Shown here: in pieces, positions 17,361 through 25,963 of the stretch
Numbering within the stretch: position 1 is the stretch's first letter
How the letters are laid out: the number at the start of each line of letters is the position of its first letter
Assembly: GCA_022771265.1 (NCBI GenBank)
Contig: JALFCG010000053.1
Location: forward strand, 1-39,272
DNA: 39,272 nt
Origin: Prevotella sp.
GTDB taxonomy: Bacteria > Bacteroidota > Bacteroidia > Bacteroidales > Bacteroidaceae
Direction of reading: 5' to 3'
Position numbers and translations under genes: made by a program
Notes under the pieces: model-generated
Seen by the model: the letters and a program-made list of their open reading frames with translations, nothing else
What the model was told of the DNA's origin: nothing
Databases searched by the model: none

Positions 17361-18713
17361 TTATTCTCCATATTCATCCAACTTGTTGTTCCAAAGATAT
17401 TTTTTCGTTTCTTTCACTATTATGCCGCTAAGGAATATGAGTGAGAGGAGGTTGGGTATTGCCATCAGCGCATTCATGCAGTCGGCAATGTTCCATACAA
17501 GTGTAAGGTTGATGATACTGCCGAAAAATACGGAAAGTAGATAGACAATGCGGTAAGCAATCATCGTTTTCTTGCCTGACAGGTATTCCACGGCTTTCTC
17601 ACCGTAGTAACACCAGCCGATGGTTGTACTGAAAGCAAAGGTCACAACTCCGAAAGCGAGCATCGGTGTGCCAAAATAAGGAATCTTAGAGAATGCCATC
17701 TTTGTTAGAGTTGCTCCATGGGAATAGTCGATGTCGGGATAAGCAAGAATGCTTGACACGATGACAAGCCCTGTCATGGCACATATTACTACAGTGTCCC
17801 AAAATGTTCCTGATGAAGAGACGAGCGCCTGACGGACGGGATTGCGCGTTTGTGCTGCTGCTGCGACGATGGGTGCTGAACCAAGTCCAGACTCGTTGGA
17901 AAACAGTCCGCGGGCAATGCCATAGCGTGCTGCCAGCATCACACCAGAACCGACAAAGCCTCCTCCTGCCGCTTCAGGGGAGAAGGCGGAACTGATGATG
18001 AGCTGCAACGCTGGAAGAAGATAGCTGCTATTGAGGATCAGTATGACAATGCAGCCGATGATGTAGAAAAGAGCCATGAAAGGGACGAGTAGCCCACAGA
18101 CTCTGGCTATGCTCTTAACACCTCCAAAGACTACGGCTGCAAGAAAGGCGCAAACAATAAGTCCGGTCAACCATTGTGGTACGCCGTATGATTCAAATGT
18201 AATTACCGACATCGCGTTGGCTTGAACTGTACTGCCTATACCGAATGATGCAAGGGCTGTGAATGCCGCAAAAAGCACTGCAAGCCATTTCCATCCTAAT
18301 CCTCTCTCCAAAGCGTACATTGGCCCGCCGACAGTCCTCCCGTCGGCTGTCTTTACTCGATATTTTATGGCAAGCAGTCCTTCGGAATATTTTGTTGCAA
18401 TACCAAAAACTCCAGTCAACCAGCACCATAGCACTGCTCCTGGACCTCCCAGTGACACTGCTGTGGCGACACCTATGATGTTACCTGTACCAATAGTCGC
18501 CGCAAGGGCGGTGGCAAGTGATCCGAACTGCGACACGTCGCCCGAAGCTCCAGGGTCTCGTGTAACTGACAGTCGAATGGCGGTGAAAATCTTTCGTTGT
18601 GGGAAGCGCAGGCGAAAAGTAAGGAAAAGGTGAGTGCCGAGAAGGAGAATCATCATCGGCCACCCCCACAGTACGGAGCTGATTTCTGAGAAGATGCTGT
18701 TTAATTGTTCCAT
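17361..18713 (-). CDS. AGCS family sodium/amino-acid symporter
   Basis: Imports alanine, glycine or a related small amino acid with sodium. The 450 residues form about ten membrane helices. Family motifs are present: ATIGTGNIIGVATAVSLGGPGAVLW (about 70-95), GGPMYALERGLG and RGLFSNESGLGSAPI. It starts 5 nt after the upstream DUF4230 gene and is followed closely by trmO. It is distinct in sequence from the second AGCS gene at 21083-22558, suggesting different substrates. Confidence 0.92.
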   Translation of the reverse strand: MEQLNSIFSEISSVLWGWPMMILLLGTHLFLTFRLRFPQRKIFTAIRLSVTRDPGASGDVSQFGSLATALAATIGTGNIIGVATAVSLGGPGAVLWCWLTGVFGIATKYSEGLLAIKYRVKTADGRTVGGPMYALERGLGWKWLAVLFAAFTALASFGIGSTVQANAMSVITFESYGVPQWLTGLIVCAFLAAVVFGGVKSIARVCGLLVPFMALFYIIGCIVILILNSSYLLPALQLIISSAFSPEAAGGGFVGSGVMLAARYGIARGLFSNESGLGSAPIVAAAAQTRNPVRQALVSSSGTFWDTVVICAMTGLVIVSSILAYPDIDYSHGATLTKMAFSKIPYFGTPMLAFGVVTFAFSTTIGWCYYGEKAVEYLSGKKTMIAYRIVYLLSVFFGSIINLTLVWNIADCMNALMAIPNLLSLIFLSGIIVKETKKYLWNNKLDEYGE

Positions 18714-18718
18714 TTTGT

Positions 18719-19363
18719 TTACTTGTTTTTGTGTTTGTTATCTTGTGAACTCTCAAATCTTATCACCACGTTGTTGAAACCCATAGCTTTCATAATGTTG
18801 CGCATTTGCAGGTCGGCGTTATTTTCTGCAATGTTTATGTTTGACTGGCTGAGACATCTGGCGCGCATCTTTTTGTATGCCTTTGCAAGCATGGCCTTTT
18901 TGGCGTCAGCATTCCATTTACCGCTCTCGTAGAATGATTTGGTGCGAGTCTCGTCGATAAAGTCGTCATCGAGGAGATCTATAGGAGGCAGCTTGACGAT
19001 GACAGTATCTCCGTGTGCCTCAATCCAACCCGTTTTAACGCGGTGCATGTCGATACCGAGGCGCAGTGTACCATAGTATATGCGTACAAGATGGTCATCG
19101 GAGAAAATACCCTTGCGAGTAGTATCGACCATTAGTTCGTCATTAACTGCGAGAAACTCCCATTGTCCTATTGCCTTTATCGATTGTATCTGTTGTGGAG
19201 TGATGTCGATATTGTTGTCGGAAACAATCTCTAATGACGATGTTTCTATTGTACGTCCTGCCCACACTATTAGTGTCACCACGGCGATGGTGGCAATGAG
19301 AAACAGTGTTATCTGCAGTTTGAATCGCGTCAGTAGCGACAAGGCGGCTTTCTTGATGTTCAT
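18719..19363 (-). CDS. DUF4230 membrane-anchored protein
   Basis: A 214-residue protein with one N-terminal membrane helix (about 18-37, TLFLIATIAVVTLIVWAG), the rest outside the cytoplasm. The body matches the DUF4230 pattern recalled for Bacteroidetes and Firmicutes: an IKAIGQWEFLAVNDELMVDT segment, then LGIDMHRVKTGWIEAHGDTVIVKLPPIDLL. Function unknown. ATG 19363 lies 4 nt after the stop of the upstream DUF4230 lipoprotein; the only longer start is a TTG inside that gene. The two look like a co-translated, possibly interacting pair. Confidence 0.82.
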   Translation of the reverse strand: MNIKKAALSLLTRFKLQITLFLIATIAVVTLIVWAGRTIETSSLEIVSDNNIDITPQQIQSIKAIGQWEFLAVNDELMVDTTRKGIFSDDHLVRIYYGTLRLGIDMHRVKTGWIEAHGDTVIVKLPPIDLLDDDFIDETRTKSFYESGKWNADAKKAMLAKAYKKMRARCLSQSNINIAENNADLQMRNIMKAMGFNNVVIRFESSQDNKHKNK

Positions 19364-19367
19364 TGTC

Positions 19368-20030
19368 TCAGTCTGTTGTTTTTTCAATTGTCCACTCGTA
19401 GTCTTTCCTGAATGTTACGGTGATATTTTCCTCTTCGTAGCCCATTCTGACAATCATTGGAATAATGACCTGTGCGGCGTTGTCCCTTGCTGTGGCAATG
19501 ATGCCAAGTTGTGGAATGGATTTTATCACAGCCTGCCGTCCCTGTTGCTCAAAGTCAGAGAGCTCGGCATCTGTGAAGTCACTTCTCGTAAAATCGACAT
19601 ATTGTTTTATCTCGTCATGGTTGACCTTGCTGCTGGTCAAGGTCACCTTCGGGTCGGGCAGAATAATCTCTATTTTGTTGCCATGGATGTTTACGTCCTT
19701 TTCGGAGAAAGCGGCGAAATCGACGTATGCCTTCAGTTTAACGTCAATGGGAATGGCGATTTTTCTGTCTCCGAGAGGCATTTTTACGTCAAACTCATGG
19801 TTGAAGAGTTTGCCTTTAAGTCGTTTCTCGTCTGAGTGGGTCACAATTTTGTGTATATCGTATTCGGCAGTGTATAGCTTTGAGCAACGTTGTAGTTGCA
19901 TGGTTATCAAGGCGGTTGTATCGCCATTTTCAACCACGCTCTCCTCCGTCGCCTTCGGCTTCTCCTTGCAGCCCGAACATGATGCTACAAGTGTAGCGAC
20001 AGCCATTATTATGATTGCATATCCTTTCAA
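19368..20030 (-). CDS. DUF4230 lipoprotein
   Basis: A 220-residue exported lipoprotein. The N-terminus ends in a lipobox (TLVASC, Cys18), followed by an acidic linker (EESVVENGD). The remainder has DUF4230 features parallel to its neighbour: LYTAEYDIHKIVTHSDEKR, GDRKIAIPIDVKLKAYVDFA and NKIEIILPDPKV. It probably arose by divergence from the same ancestor as the downstream DUF4230 gene. One of the pair is anchored by lipid, the other by a helix. Function unknown. Confidence 0.8.
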   Translation of the reverse strand: MKGYAIIIMAVATLVASCSGCKEKPKATEESVVENGDTTALITMQLQRCSKLYTAEYDIHKIVTHSDEKRLKGKLFNHEFDVKMPLGDRKIAIPIDVKLKAYVDFAAFSEKDVNIHGNKIEIILPDPKVTLTSSKVNHDEIKQYVDFTRSDFTDAELSDFEQQGRQAVIKSIPQLGIIATARDNAAQVIIPMIVRMGYEEENITVTFRKDYEWTIEKTTD

Positions 20031-20075
20031 TTTTTCAATAATTTAGTCTTTCAATATTTCAATCTAAATTTTCTA

Positions 20076-21083
20076 TCACTGCCCTCCCAGTCTTTGGAAA
20101 AAAGTGATAATTTCGTCCCAAGTCTTGAACTCGTCGCTTCCCAAACGGATGTTGGTTCCCATGAAGTTTGGGTCGTCAGAGGTCGAAATCTTGTAGTCGC
20201 CATAGAGTAGGGATGAGTTGTTGGCGTATACGACATGGTTGAATGATGGTGCACTGATGGCATCCTCAATCCAGTCGTGGTCTTGAATCAAGGCTTCCTT
20301 GTCGGTGGACAGGGCGGGGCAGAGAAAATAGACCTCATAATCATTAAGAAATAGCTCGAAAGCCTTGTGCATGCTGGGACGAATATGGCCCTGAGGCGCA
20401 CGCATGGCATCAATGGTGATGAACACTACAGGACGTTGGCGTCCTTCCTGGCAATCGTCAATCCATCTGATGACAGGTACGAGATAGTGCATTGCCACCT
20501 TGTCAGTGAGACGATGCTCGCCGTGAAATCTGACCGCCTGCTGATAGTGGTCAAGGAATAGGTCATAGGTATGTACGAGCGGGTCGTTGTCGCCAAAGAG
20601 TCCCCAGACCCTTTTCTGTTCCTTTGCGTCGGAAGCGCAGGCAAAGCACTGTTCTGTAAGCTCGGCAAACTGCTTGACAAGGGCTTTCGTGACGATGAAT
20701 TCCTGCACTCCGTCCTTTCGTGGGTTTTGGTATGTCTGTTTCCCGGTCATACCGTGTTTCCCCATCGTGTCGCCCATCTGAAATGCAGGGTTGACGAGAA
20801 TACGGTCGAAACCATAAAGTTGTTCGCTCATCATACCTCCTGCTGACGAGCCGATGATGAGGTCTGGCTTCTGCTCCTCACATTTCGCTTTGAGGAAGGC
20901 TATCGCTTCCTGTGGGTCGAGAGGTATGTCATAGGCAATAATTTCAGCATTGGGCATTAGCTGGCGCAATAGCGTCACTGTGCCTGACTGTGCAGAAGAA
21001 GCAAAGCCATGGACATACATTACTCGTTTCCCTTTCATCAGTGATGGATATTCTATATGATATTGTTTTTCCATATTGTTCAT
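20076..21083 (-). CDS. YqiA/YcfP-like esterase fused to a degenerate 5'-nucleotidase-like HAD domain
   Basis: A 335-residue cytosolic protein in two parts. Residues 1-210 form a YqiA/YcfP-type alpha/beta hydrolase: MYVHGFASSAQSG oxyanion region, nucleophile S80 in GSSAGG, acid D165 or D167 in GDNDPLV, and H190 in FHGEHRL. Residues 218-335 resemble C-type 5'(3')-deoxyribonucleotidases of the HAD fold (VVFITIDAM, an FLCPALSTDK segment, LLYGDYKIS, LGSDEFKTWDEII). The HAD nucleophile is lost: the usual DxDG reads T-I-D-A, so the C-terminal part is probably non-catalytic and may bind a ligand. The ATG overlaps the upstream symporter's stop (TAATG), implying coupling. Confidence 0.78.
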   Translation of the reverse strand: MNNMEKQYHIEYPSLMKGKRVMYVHGFASSAQSGTVTLLRQLMPNAEIIAYDIPLDPQEAIAFLKAKCEEQKPDLIIGSSAGGMMSEQLYGFDRILVNPAFQMGDTMGKHGMTGKQTYQNPRKDGVQEFIVTKALVKQFAELTEQCFACASDAKEQKRVWGLFGDNDPLVHTYDLFLDHYQQAVRFHGEHRLTDKVAMHYLVPVIRWIDDCQEGRQRPVVFITIDAMRAPQGHIRPSMHKAFELFLNDYEVYFLCPALSTDKEALIQDHDWIEDAISAPSFNHVVYANNSSLLYGDYKISTSDDPNFMGTNIRLGSDEFKTWDEIITFFQRLGGQ

Positions 21084-22558
21084 TATTTAGTTACGCCATT
21101 AACATCTTCCTCCCAGCATTCGATGTCTTTCTCTATGTCAGGCATCGTTGACCTTGTGAATTGTGGGTCTAGATGCTTTTGTCGTTGCTGCATGTAGTTG
21201 TTGAGCAGACGGAATACCTTGGGCGAAAGAAGTATTATGGCAACGAGGTTTACTAACGTCATTGTTCCCATGGCAAGGTCAACGAAGCTCCATGCAGTCT
21301 GCAGCGAAACAAGTGCACCGAGCATTACCGTTATACCAGTGATGATGCGGAACACGTTGATGGATGACTTGCCCTGGGTTATGAATCGAATGTTTGTTTC
21401 GCCGTAGAAGTAGTTTGCAATGATGGTGCTGTAGGCAAAGAGGAATATGGCGGCGGTTATGAACAACCCTCCAGCCTCGCCGACATGCTCCACAAGAGCG
21501 TATTTCGTCAGGATGATGCCGTCTCGGCCACTGTCGTAAAGACCAGACAGAAGAATGACGAAAGCTGTGCATGAGCAGATGACTATGGTGTCGGCAAAAA
21601 CGCCAAGTGACTGTAGCAGCCCTTGTTTGACGGGATGGGACGTGGATGCAATGGCAGCGGCATTGGGAGCGGACCCTTCGCCAGCTTCGTTGCTGAACAG
21701 TCCGCGCCTCACTCCCTGCATGATTGCAGTTCCAACCATTCCCCCGACAGCCTGGTCCATTCCAAAGGCACTTTTTATGATAAGTGAAAACATTGCCGGA
21801 ATCTCAGTTATGTTGATTGCAAGCACAACTAATGACAACAGAATGTAACCAATAGCCATGAAAGGCACTACAAGACTTGCAAAACGTGAGATGCGGGTAA
21901 TGCCACCAAAGATGATGATGAGCGTGGCAATGGTGAGTGCTGCTCCAATCCATATCCGGTTGACGCCAGATGCGTCAGCAAGAGCGTCGCATAGGGTGTT
22001 GCTCTGTACCACTTGGTTTGCCATGCCGAAAGTGATGGTAATCAGCACCGCAAAGAGTATGCCCATCCAACGGCGGTGAAGTCCGAATTGCATATAGTAA
22101 GCCGGACCGCCATAGAAAGAGTCCTTGCCACGACGTTTGTAGAGCTGTGCGAGTGTCGCCTCGACAAATGCTGTCGCTGCACCGAAAAGAGCCATCACCC
22201 ACATCCAAAACACGGCTCCCGGTCCGCCGATAAAGATGGCTGAAGCCACTCCCGCGAGATTTCCTGTTCCCACACGGCTTGACAGCGATACGGCAAAGGC
22301 TTGGAATGAACCGATTTTCTTTAGTTCGTCCTCCGCTTGCGCTTCTTTTTCTTGCTCATCTTTTCCCACCTTATTATATATAGGGCGGTCAACGATGACC
22401 TTAACCATGTCTCTTAATAGTCGGAACTGCACTCCCTTTGAACGGAATGTGAAGTATATGGCACATGCCACAAGCATTACCACTACCACGTAAGTCCAGA
22501 GGTAGTCGTTAAGTGTGTCTACAGTATCTAAAAACCATAGTGTCGTAGTCATATGCAT
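21083..22558 (-). CDS. AGCS family sodium/amino-acid symporter (second copy)
   Basis: A 491-residue AGCS transporter: SSRVGTGNLAGVASAIFIGGPGAVFW, GGPAYYMQFG and RGLFSNEAGEGSAPN identify the family. Compared with the neighbour at 17361 it has a longer, charged loop (DEQEKEAQAEDELKK) and a charged C-terminal tail (DIEKDIECWEEDVNG). ATG 22558 is chosen, or 22552: the in-frame extension to 22654 contains the -7 element and cannot be translated from this promoter. It heads a tightly packed run through the esterase fusion, both DUF4230 genes, the first symporter and trmO. Confidence 0.9.
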   Translation of the reverse strand: MHMTTTLWFLDTVDTLNDYLWTYVVVVMLVACAIYFTFRSKGVQFRLLRDMVKVIVDRPIYNKVGKDEQEKEAQAEDELKKIGSFQAFAVSLSSRVGTGNLAGVASAIFIGGPGAVFWMWVMALFGAATAFVEATLAQLYKRRGKDSFYGGPAYYMQFGLHRRWMGILFAVLITITFGMANQVVQSNTLCDALADASGVNRIWIGAALTIATLIIIFGGITRISRFASLVVPFMAIGYILLSLVVLAINITEIPAMFSLIIKSAFGMDQAVGGMVGTAIMQGVRRGLFSNEAGEGSAPNAAAIASTSHPVKQGLLQSLGVFADTIVICSCTAFVILLSGLYDSGRDGIILTKYALVEHVGEAGGLFITAAIFLFAYSTIIANYFYGETNIRFITQGKSSINVFRIITGITVMLGALVSLQTAWSFVDLAMGTMTLVNLVAIILLSPKVFRLLNNYMQQRQKHLDPQFTRSTMPDIEKDIECWEEDVNGVTK

Positions 22559-22581
22559 AAGAGTTATTTCTATTTCAAGTG

Positions 22582-22589
22582 CAAAAATA
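22582..22589 (-). promoter_or_regulatory. -7 element for the minus-strand symporter operon
   Basis: Minus-strand TATTTTTG followed by C, 23 bp before ATG 22558, rules out upstream starts. Confidence 0.65.
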
Positions 22590-22712
22590 TTAAATAATAT
22601 GCAAATAAAGGCAAGAATAGAGATTTTTTTTGCAAAAACACCTTCTTTTCGCAACTTTTCTCATCTATAGTACGTCAAATGGTCAAAGAATTATTAAAAT
22701 GAGACAATTATT

Positions 22713-23462
22713 ATGAAGAAGATTTTTATGTTTGTGACAGCAATGGTCACTTTAGTGTCTTGCACATTCTCATCAAATCTCGATAACGAGGGATATGCAG
22801 AGGAGACAAGAAAGATTGAGGGATTCAACCAGATTCAGGTTGTCGGTTCGCCGACTGTCATCTACACTCAGGGAAATAAATACGAGGTGAGGGTGAGAGT
22901 GCCTAACAGCGACGATCCTTTCAAGCAAGTTAAGACTGAACTACAGGGCGACCGCCTTGTGGTGTCGTTGAGAAGCCAGGTCAACTTGTTTGGCATTGGC
23001 GGAAAGAGCACCAGGGTCGTCGTTTATGTCACATCGCCAGATCTCATAGGAGTGGAAGTCGCGGGGTCGGGTGACTTTAAGAGCGACAAACCCATTGACA
23101 CCGACAATATCTCACTTGCAGTGAAAGGTTCAGGTGACTTGAGCATCGACGGACATCTTATCTGCGACAATGTGAAGATGACTGTCACTGGTTCGGGCGA
23201 CCTTGAAGTGAAAAACCTGGAAGCTCTGACCAACGACGTGACGCTTGTAGGCTCTGGCGACATGGAAGTGAGACAAAGTAAGGTGGGAAGTACACGTGTG
23301 CGACTGACAGGCTCGGGAGATATTAAGATTGATTGCCGCGATTGTGGTTCTGTCGATTCAAACCTGACAGGCTCTGGCGACATAAGCATCACCGGAACAG
23401 TTAGGAATGTCAACAAGTCGAAGGCAGGCTCAGGCGACTATCACTTGGACATTAGAAGATAA
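22713..23462 (+). CDS. Head-GIN domain (DUF2807) lipoprotein with seven GSGD repeats
   Basis: A 249-residue lipoprotein (lipobox LVSC, Cys17). The body is the auto-transporter-adhesin-like head-GIN domain of Bacteroidetes. It contains seven GSGD motifs spaced about 16-24 residues apart between residues 110 and 245, each preceded by a hydrophobic strand. The pattern suggests a right-handed beta-solenoid with a stacked Gly-Ser-Gly-Asp ladder. Function in the family is unknown; a surface or periplasmic structural role is likely. It lies divergent from the symporter operon; no clean TAnnTTTG promoter is seen before it. Confidence 0.88.
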   Translation: MKKIFMFVTAMVTLVSCTFSSNLDNEGYAEETRKIEGFNQIQVVGSPTVIYTQGNKYEVRVRVPNSDDPFKQVKTELQGDRLVVSLRSQVNLFGIGGKSTRVVVYVTSPDLIGVEVAGSGDFKSDKPIDTDNISLAVKGSGDLSIDGHLICDNVKMTVTGSGDLEVKNLEALTNDVTLVGSGDMEVRQSKVGSTRVRLTGSGDIKIDCRDCGSVDSNLTGSGDISITGTVRNVNKSKAGSGDYHLDIRR

Positions 23463-23502
23463 GAATATCACTCATTTTATCACTTTTTTTAATATTTATT
23501 CT

Positions 23503-23562
23503 TCATTCTACATTCTTTTTTGTAATTTTGCACCCGATTTCAAAAAAAGAATGTAGAATGAA
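23503..23562. repeat. Perfect 19-bp inverted repeat around a promoter and start codon
   Basis: TTCATTCTACATTCTTTTT (23503-23521) is exactly inverted at 23544-23562, with 22 nt between. The spacer holds the -7 element, and the right arm includes the start codon (23558-23560) of the nucleotidyltransferase gene. Confidence 0.85.
23523..23530 (+). promoter_or_regulatory. -7 element for the nucleotidyltransferase operon
   Basis: TAATTTTG followed by CACCC lies in the spacer of the 19-bp inverted repeat, 27 bp before the start codon. An in-frame ATG-like start at 23528 falls within it and is rejected. Confidence 0.7.
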
Positions 23563-24274
23563 ATACGCTATTATAGCCGCTGGCGAGGGTAGCCGATTGG
23601 CTGCCGAAGGAATAGAATCGCCTAAACCGCTGGTCATGGTCAGGGGAGAAATGCTCATCGACCGCCTGATTAGAATCTTCATGGATAACGATGCTGAGGA
23701 AATCGTCATTATTTGCAACGATTTGACAACGCTTGTCGGACAACACCTGCTCGATATTCAGCAGAATGGTCTCAAGGGACGCCCCATCCCTCTCAGGTTT
23801 GTCATGAAAAGCACGCCGTCGTCGATGCATAGTTTTTATGAGATTAGTCGATATCTTGATGACAGCGCATTCTGCCTCACTACTGTTGACACCATATTCC
23901 AGCCAGAAGAGTTCAATGAATATATCGGCTCTTTCAAAAAGGCGGTGGAAGAGGGAATTGATGGTATGATGGGAGTTACCGACTATATCGATGACGAGAA
24001 ACCGCTTTATGTAGAAGTAGATGACGAACTCTACGTCAAGGCTTTCCTTGACAAGTCAGATGACTGCCGATTCATTTCTGGAGGTATTTATGGTCTTACT
24101 CCTCGTTCCATCGCCACTCTCCAGGGCTGTATTGACCGTGGAGAAAGCCGTATGCGCAATTTCCAGCGTGCACTCATTGCCGACGGCTTAAGGCTTAAGG
24201 CTTACAAGTTCAGCAAGGTGCTTGACATCGACCATGCAGCCGACATAAAAAAGGCGGAGGATTTCTTGACATAA
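23558..24274 (+). CDS. NTP-transferase family protein (probable alcohol-phosphate cytidylyltransferase)
   Basis: A 238-residue soluble nucleotidyltransferase of the GT-A-like sugar-phosphate/MobA superfamily. The nucleotide loop AAGEGSRL (7-14), the KPLV motif (23-26) and the metal-binding Asp in TTVDTIF are visible, with FISGGIYGL further on. The gene lies directly upstream of a CDP-alcohol phosphotransferase, as in inositol-phosphate cytidylyltransferase/DIPP synthase or LicC-type pathways. It therefore probably activates a phosphorylated polar alcohol as a CDP derivative; the substrate is unknown. A role as sugar-1-phosphate transferase or unrelated NTase cannot be excluded. Confidence 0.8.
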   Translation: MKYAIIAAGEGSRLAAEGIESPKPLVMVRGEMLIDRLIRIFMDNDAEEIVIICNDLTTLVGQHLLDIQQNGLKGRPIPLRFVMKSTPSSMHSFYEISRYLDDSAFCLTTVDTIFQPEEFNEYIGSFKKAVEEGIDGMMGVTDYIDDEKPLYVEVDDELYVKAFLDKSDDCRFISGGIYGLTPRSIATLQGCIDRGESRMRNFQRALIADGLRLKAYKFSKVLDIDHAADIKKAEDFLT

Positions 24275-24347
24275 GGATGTCCAGATAAGAATAGTTAAAA
24301 AAAAGTATTGGGAATACAGTATTTCTGGTAATTTGATTTTGGAAACA

Positions 24348-25289
24348 ATGGAAAAGAGAAGTTTTAATGAATTGTTGAGGGCATCGTTCAAAAGCGACGA
24401 CACTGAGGAATGGCTCGATGTACACTTCACAAGGCCGATAGGTCTTGCCTTCGCTTTGATGTGGGAAAAGCTCGGTGTCCATCCTAATGCAATCACCATA
24501 CTCTCCATCTTCCTCGGAGTGGGAGCTGGAGTAATGTTCTACTATCCAGACTTTCAACATAATTTATTGGGAGTCATCCTTCTGATGTTCGCCAACTTTT
24601 GTGACTCTACAGATGGACAGCTCGCGCGACTGACAGGACAGAAGACTCTCATAGGGCGAATGCTCGACGGTTTTTCGGGTGACTTGTGGTTCTTTGCCAT
24701 TTATGTCGCCATAGCATGCCGCTTGATTAACGAGCCAGTCCCATTCCTCGGTGGACAAACGTGGGGTATAGGCATCTTCATCATTTGTATCGTTGCAGGA
24801 TTTCTTTGTCACTCGCCCCAGTCGTCGCTTGCTGACTACTATCGGCAGATTCACCTTTTCTTCCTTCTTGGAAAGAATGGAAGTGAACTTGATGACTATA
24901 AGAGCCAGAGGGCAGTCTATGAGTCACTGCCATGGAAGGGCAATTTCTGGGCAAAGATGTTCTATTACAACTATGCCAACTACTGCCACAGTCAGGAAAA
25001 GCGAACTCCAGCCTTTCAGGCTCTCTACCAGATAGTGCGACAAAGATGGCGGAATGTGGACGACATGCCGCAGACGATTCGTGATGAGTTCCGTCACAAC
25101 TCCCTGCCGTTGATGAAATACACCAACATGCTGACGTTTAATTCGCGTGCCATACTTATCTATGTCACCTGTCTCGCCGGTGTTCCTTACGTCTATCCTT
25201 TGGTGGAAATGACAGTGTTCGTGGCAATGTATGTCTACATGCACAAGACGCACGAACAATTCTGCGTCAGGATGGCAGAGAAGTTATAA
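24348..25289 (+). CDS. CDP-alcohol phosphotransferase family membrane enzyme
   Basis: A 313-residue integral membrane protein. The family signature D-x2-D-G-x2-A-R-x8-G-x3-D-x3-D is complete in DSTDGQLARLTGQKTLIG followed by RMLDGFSGD (about 85-112). Several hydrophobic helices surround it. An atypically long soluble insertion (about 165-240, rich in charged and aromatic residues) precedes the last helices. Such enzymes transfer a phospho-alcohol from a CDP-alcohol to a second alcohol, making phospholipids or lipid-like solutes. ATG 24348 follows a 73-nt gap after the nucleotidyltransferase. The likely product is a phospholipid with an uncommon head group. Confidence 0.87.
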   Translation: MEKRSFNELLRASFKSDDTEEWLDVHFTRPIGLAFALMWEKLGVHPNAITILSIFLGVGAGVMFYYPDFQHNLLGVILLMFANFCDSTDGQLARLTGQKTLIGRMLDGFSGDLWFFAIYVAIACRLINEPVPFLGGQTWGIGIFIICIVAGFLCHSPQSSLADYYRQIHLFFLLGKNGSELDDYKSQRAVYESLPWKGNFWAKMFYYNYANYCHSQEKRTPAFQALYQIVRQRWRNVDDMPQTIRDEFRHNSLPLMKYTNMLTFNSRAILIYVTCLAGVPYVYPLVEMTVFVAMYVYMHKTHEQFCVRMAEKL

Positions 25290-25303
25290 TTAAACTTTCA
25301 TTA

Positions 25304-25951
25304 ATGTGGTTCATATTAGCCGATAGACAAGATATCACAAGAGCAGGAATACAGTATGTCCTAAGTTCATTGGATAATGCGGAATGCCATCTGGCAGAGG
25401 ATAAGTACGAGATGGCAGAACAACTGCGGCAGCATCCTGATGCAGTCGTAGTGCTTGACTATACGCTTTTTGATATCAACGATGTTGAGGAACTGCAGAT
25501 TTTCCACGACCGCTTCCCCAATGCGGCATGGCTGCTCTTCAGTGTTGATCTTTCCATCGACTTCGTTAGACGCGTCATCGCCATGGGGCAGAATTGCAGC
25601 ATATTGCTTAAAGAGTCGCCGATGCTCGAGATACGTGAATCCATTGACTACTGCCGTCGTCGCCGACGTTACATCTGCCAGCGTATGGCAGAGTTGCTCA
25701 TCTCAAATGACGATTATAACACTGACAGAGAAGAAGAAATACGTCTTACACGCACTGAAACAGAAATTCTGAAGGACATAGCTCTCGGAATGACCACAAA
25801 GGAGATTGCCGACAAACGCTATTCCAGTTTTCATACGGTCAACACCCACCGCAAGAATATTTTCCGCAAGCTCGGTGTCAACAACGTCCATGAAGCCACG
25901 AAATATGCTCTTCGTGCAGGACTTGTCGATTCTGCGGAATATTATATATAA
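25304..25951 (+). CDS. LuxR/NarL-type response regulator, orphan
   Basis: A 215-residue two-domain regulator. The receiver domain (1-120) keeps the phospho-acceptor D52 (VVLDYTLF) and K103 (ILLKESP), with an acidic D7 near the N-terminus instead of a clear DD pair. The C-terminal LuxR helix-turn-helix (about 148-205) shows LTRTETEILKDIALGMTTKEIA then VNTHRKNIFRKLGV. No histidine kinase lies nearby. It starts 14 nt after the CDP-alcohol enzyme and 12 nt before a permease, so it is co-transcribed with lipid-head-group genes and may regulate them or the envelope generally. Confidence 0.92.
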   Translation: MWFILADRQDITRAGIQYVLSSLDNAECHLAEDKYEMAEQLRQHPDAVVVLDYTLFDINDVEELQIFHDRFPNAAWLLFSVDLSIDFVRRVIAMGQNCSILLKESPMLEIRESIDYCRRRRRYICQRMAELLISNDDYNTDREEEIRLTRTETEILKDIALGMTTKEIADKRYSSFHTVNTHRKNIFRKLGVNNVHEATKYALRAGLVDSAEYYI

Positions 25952-25963
25952 CGAGTAATAATC

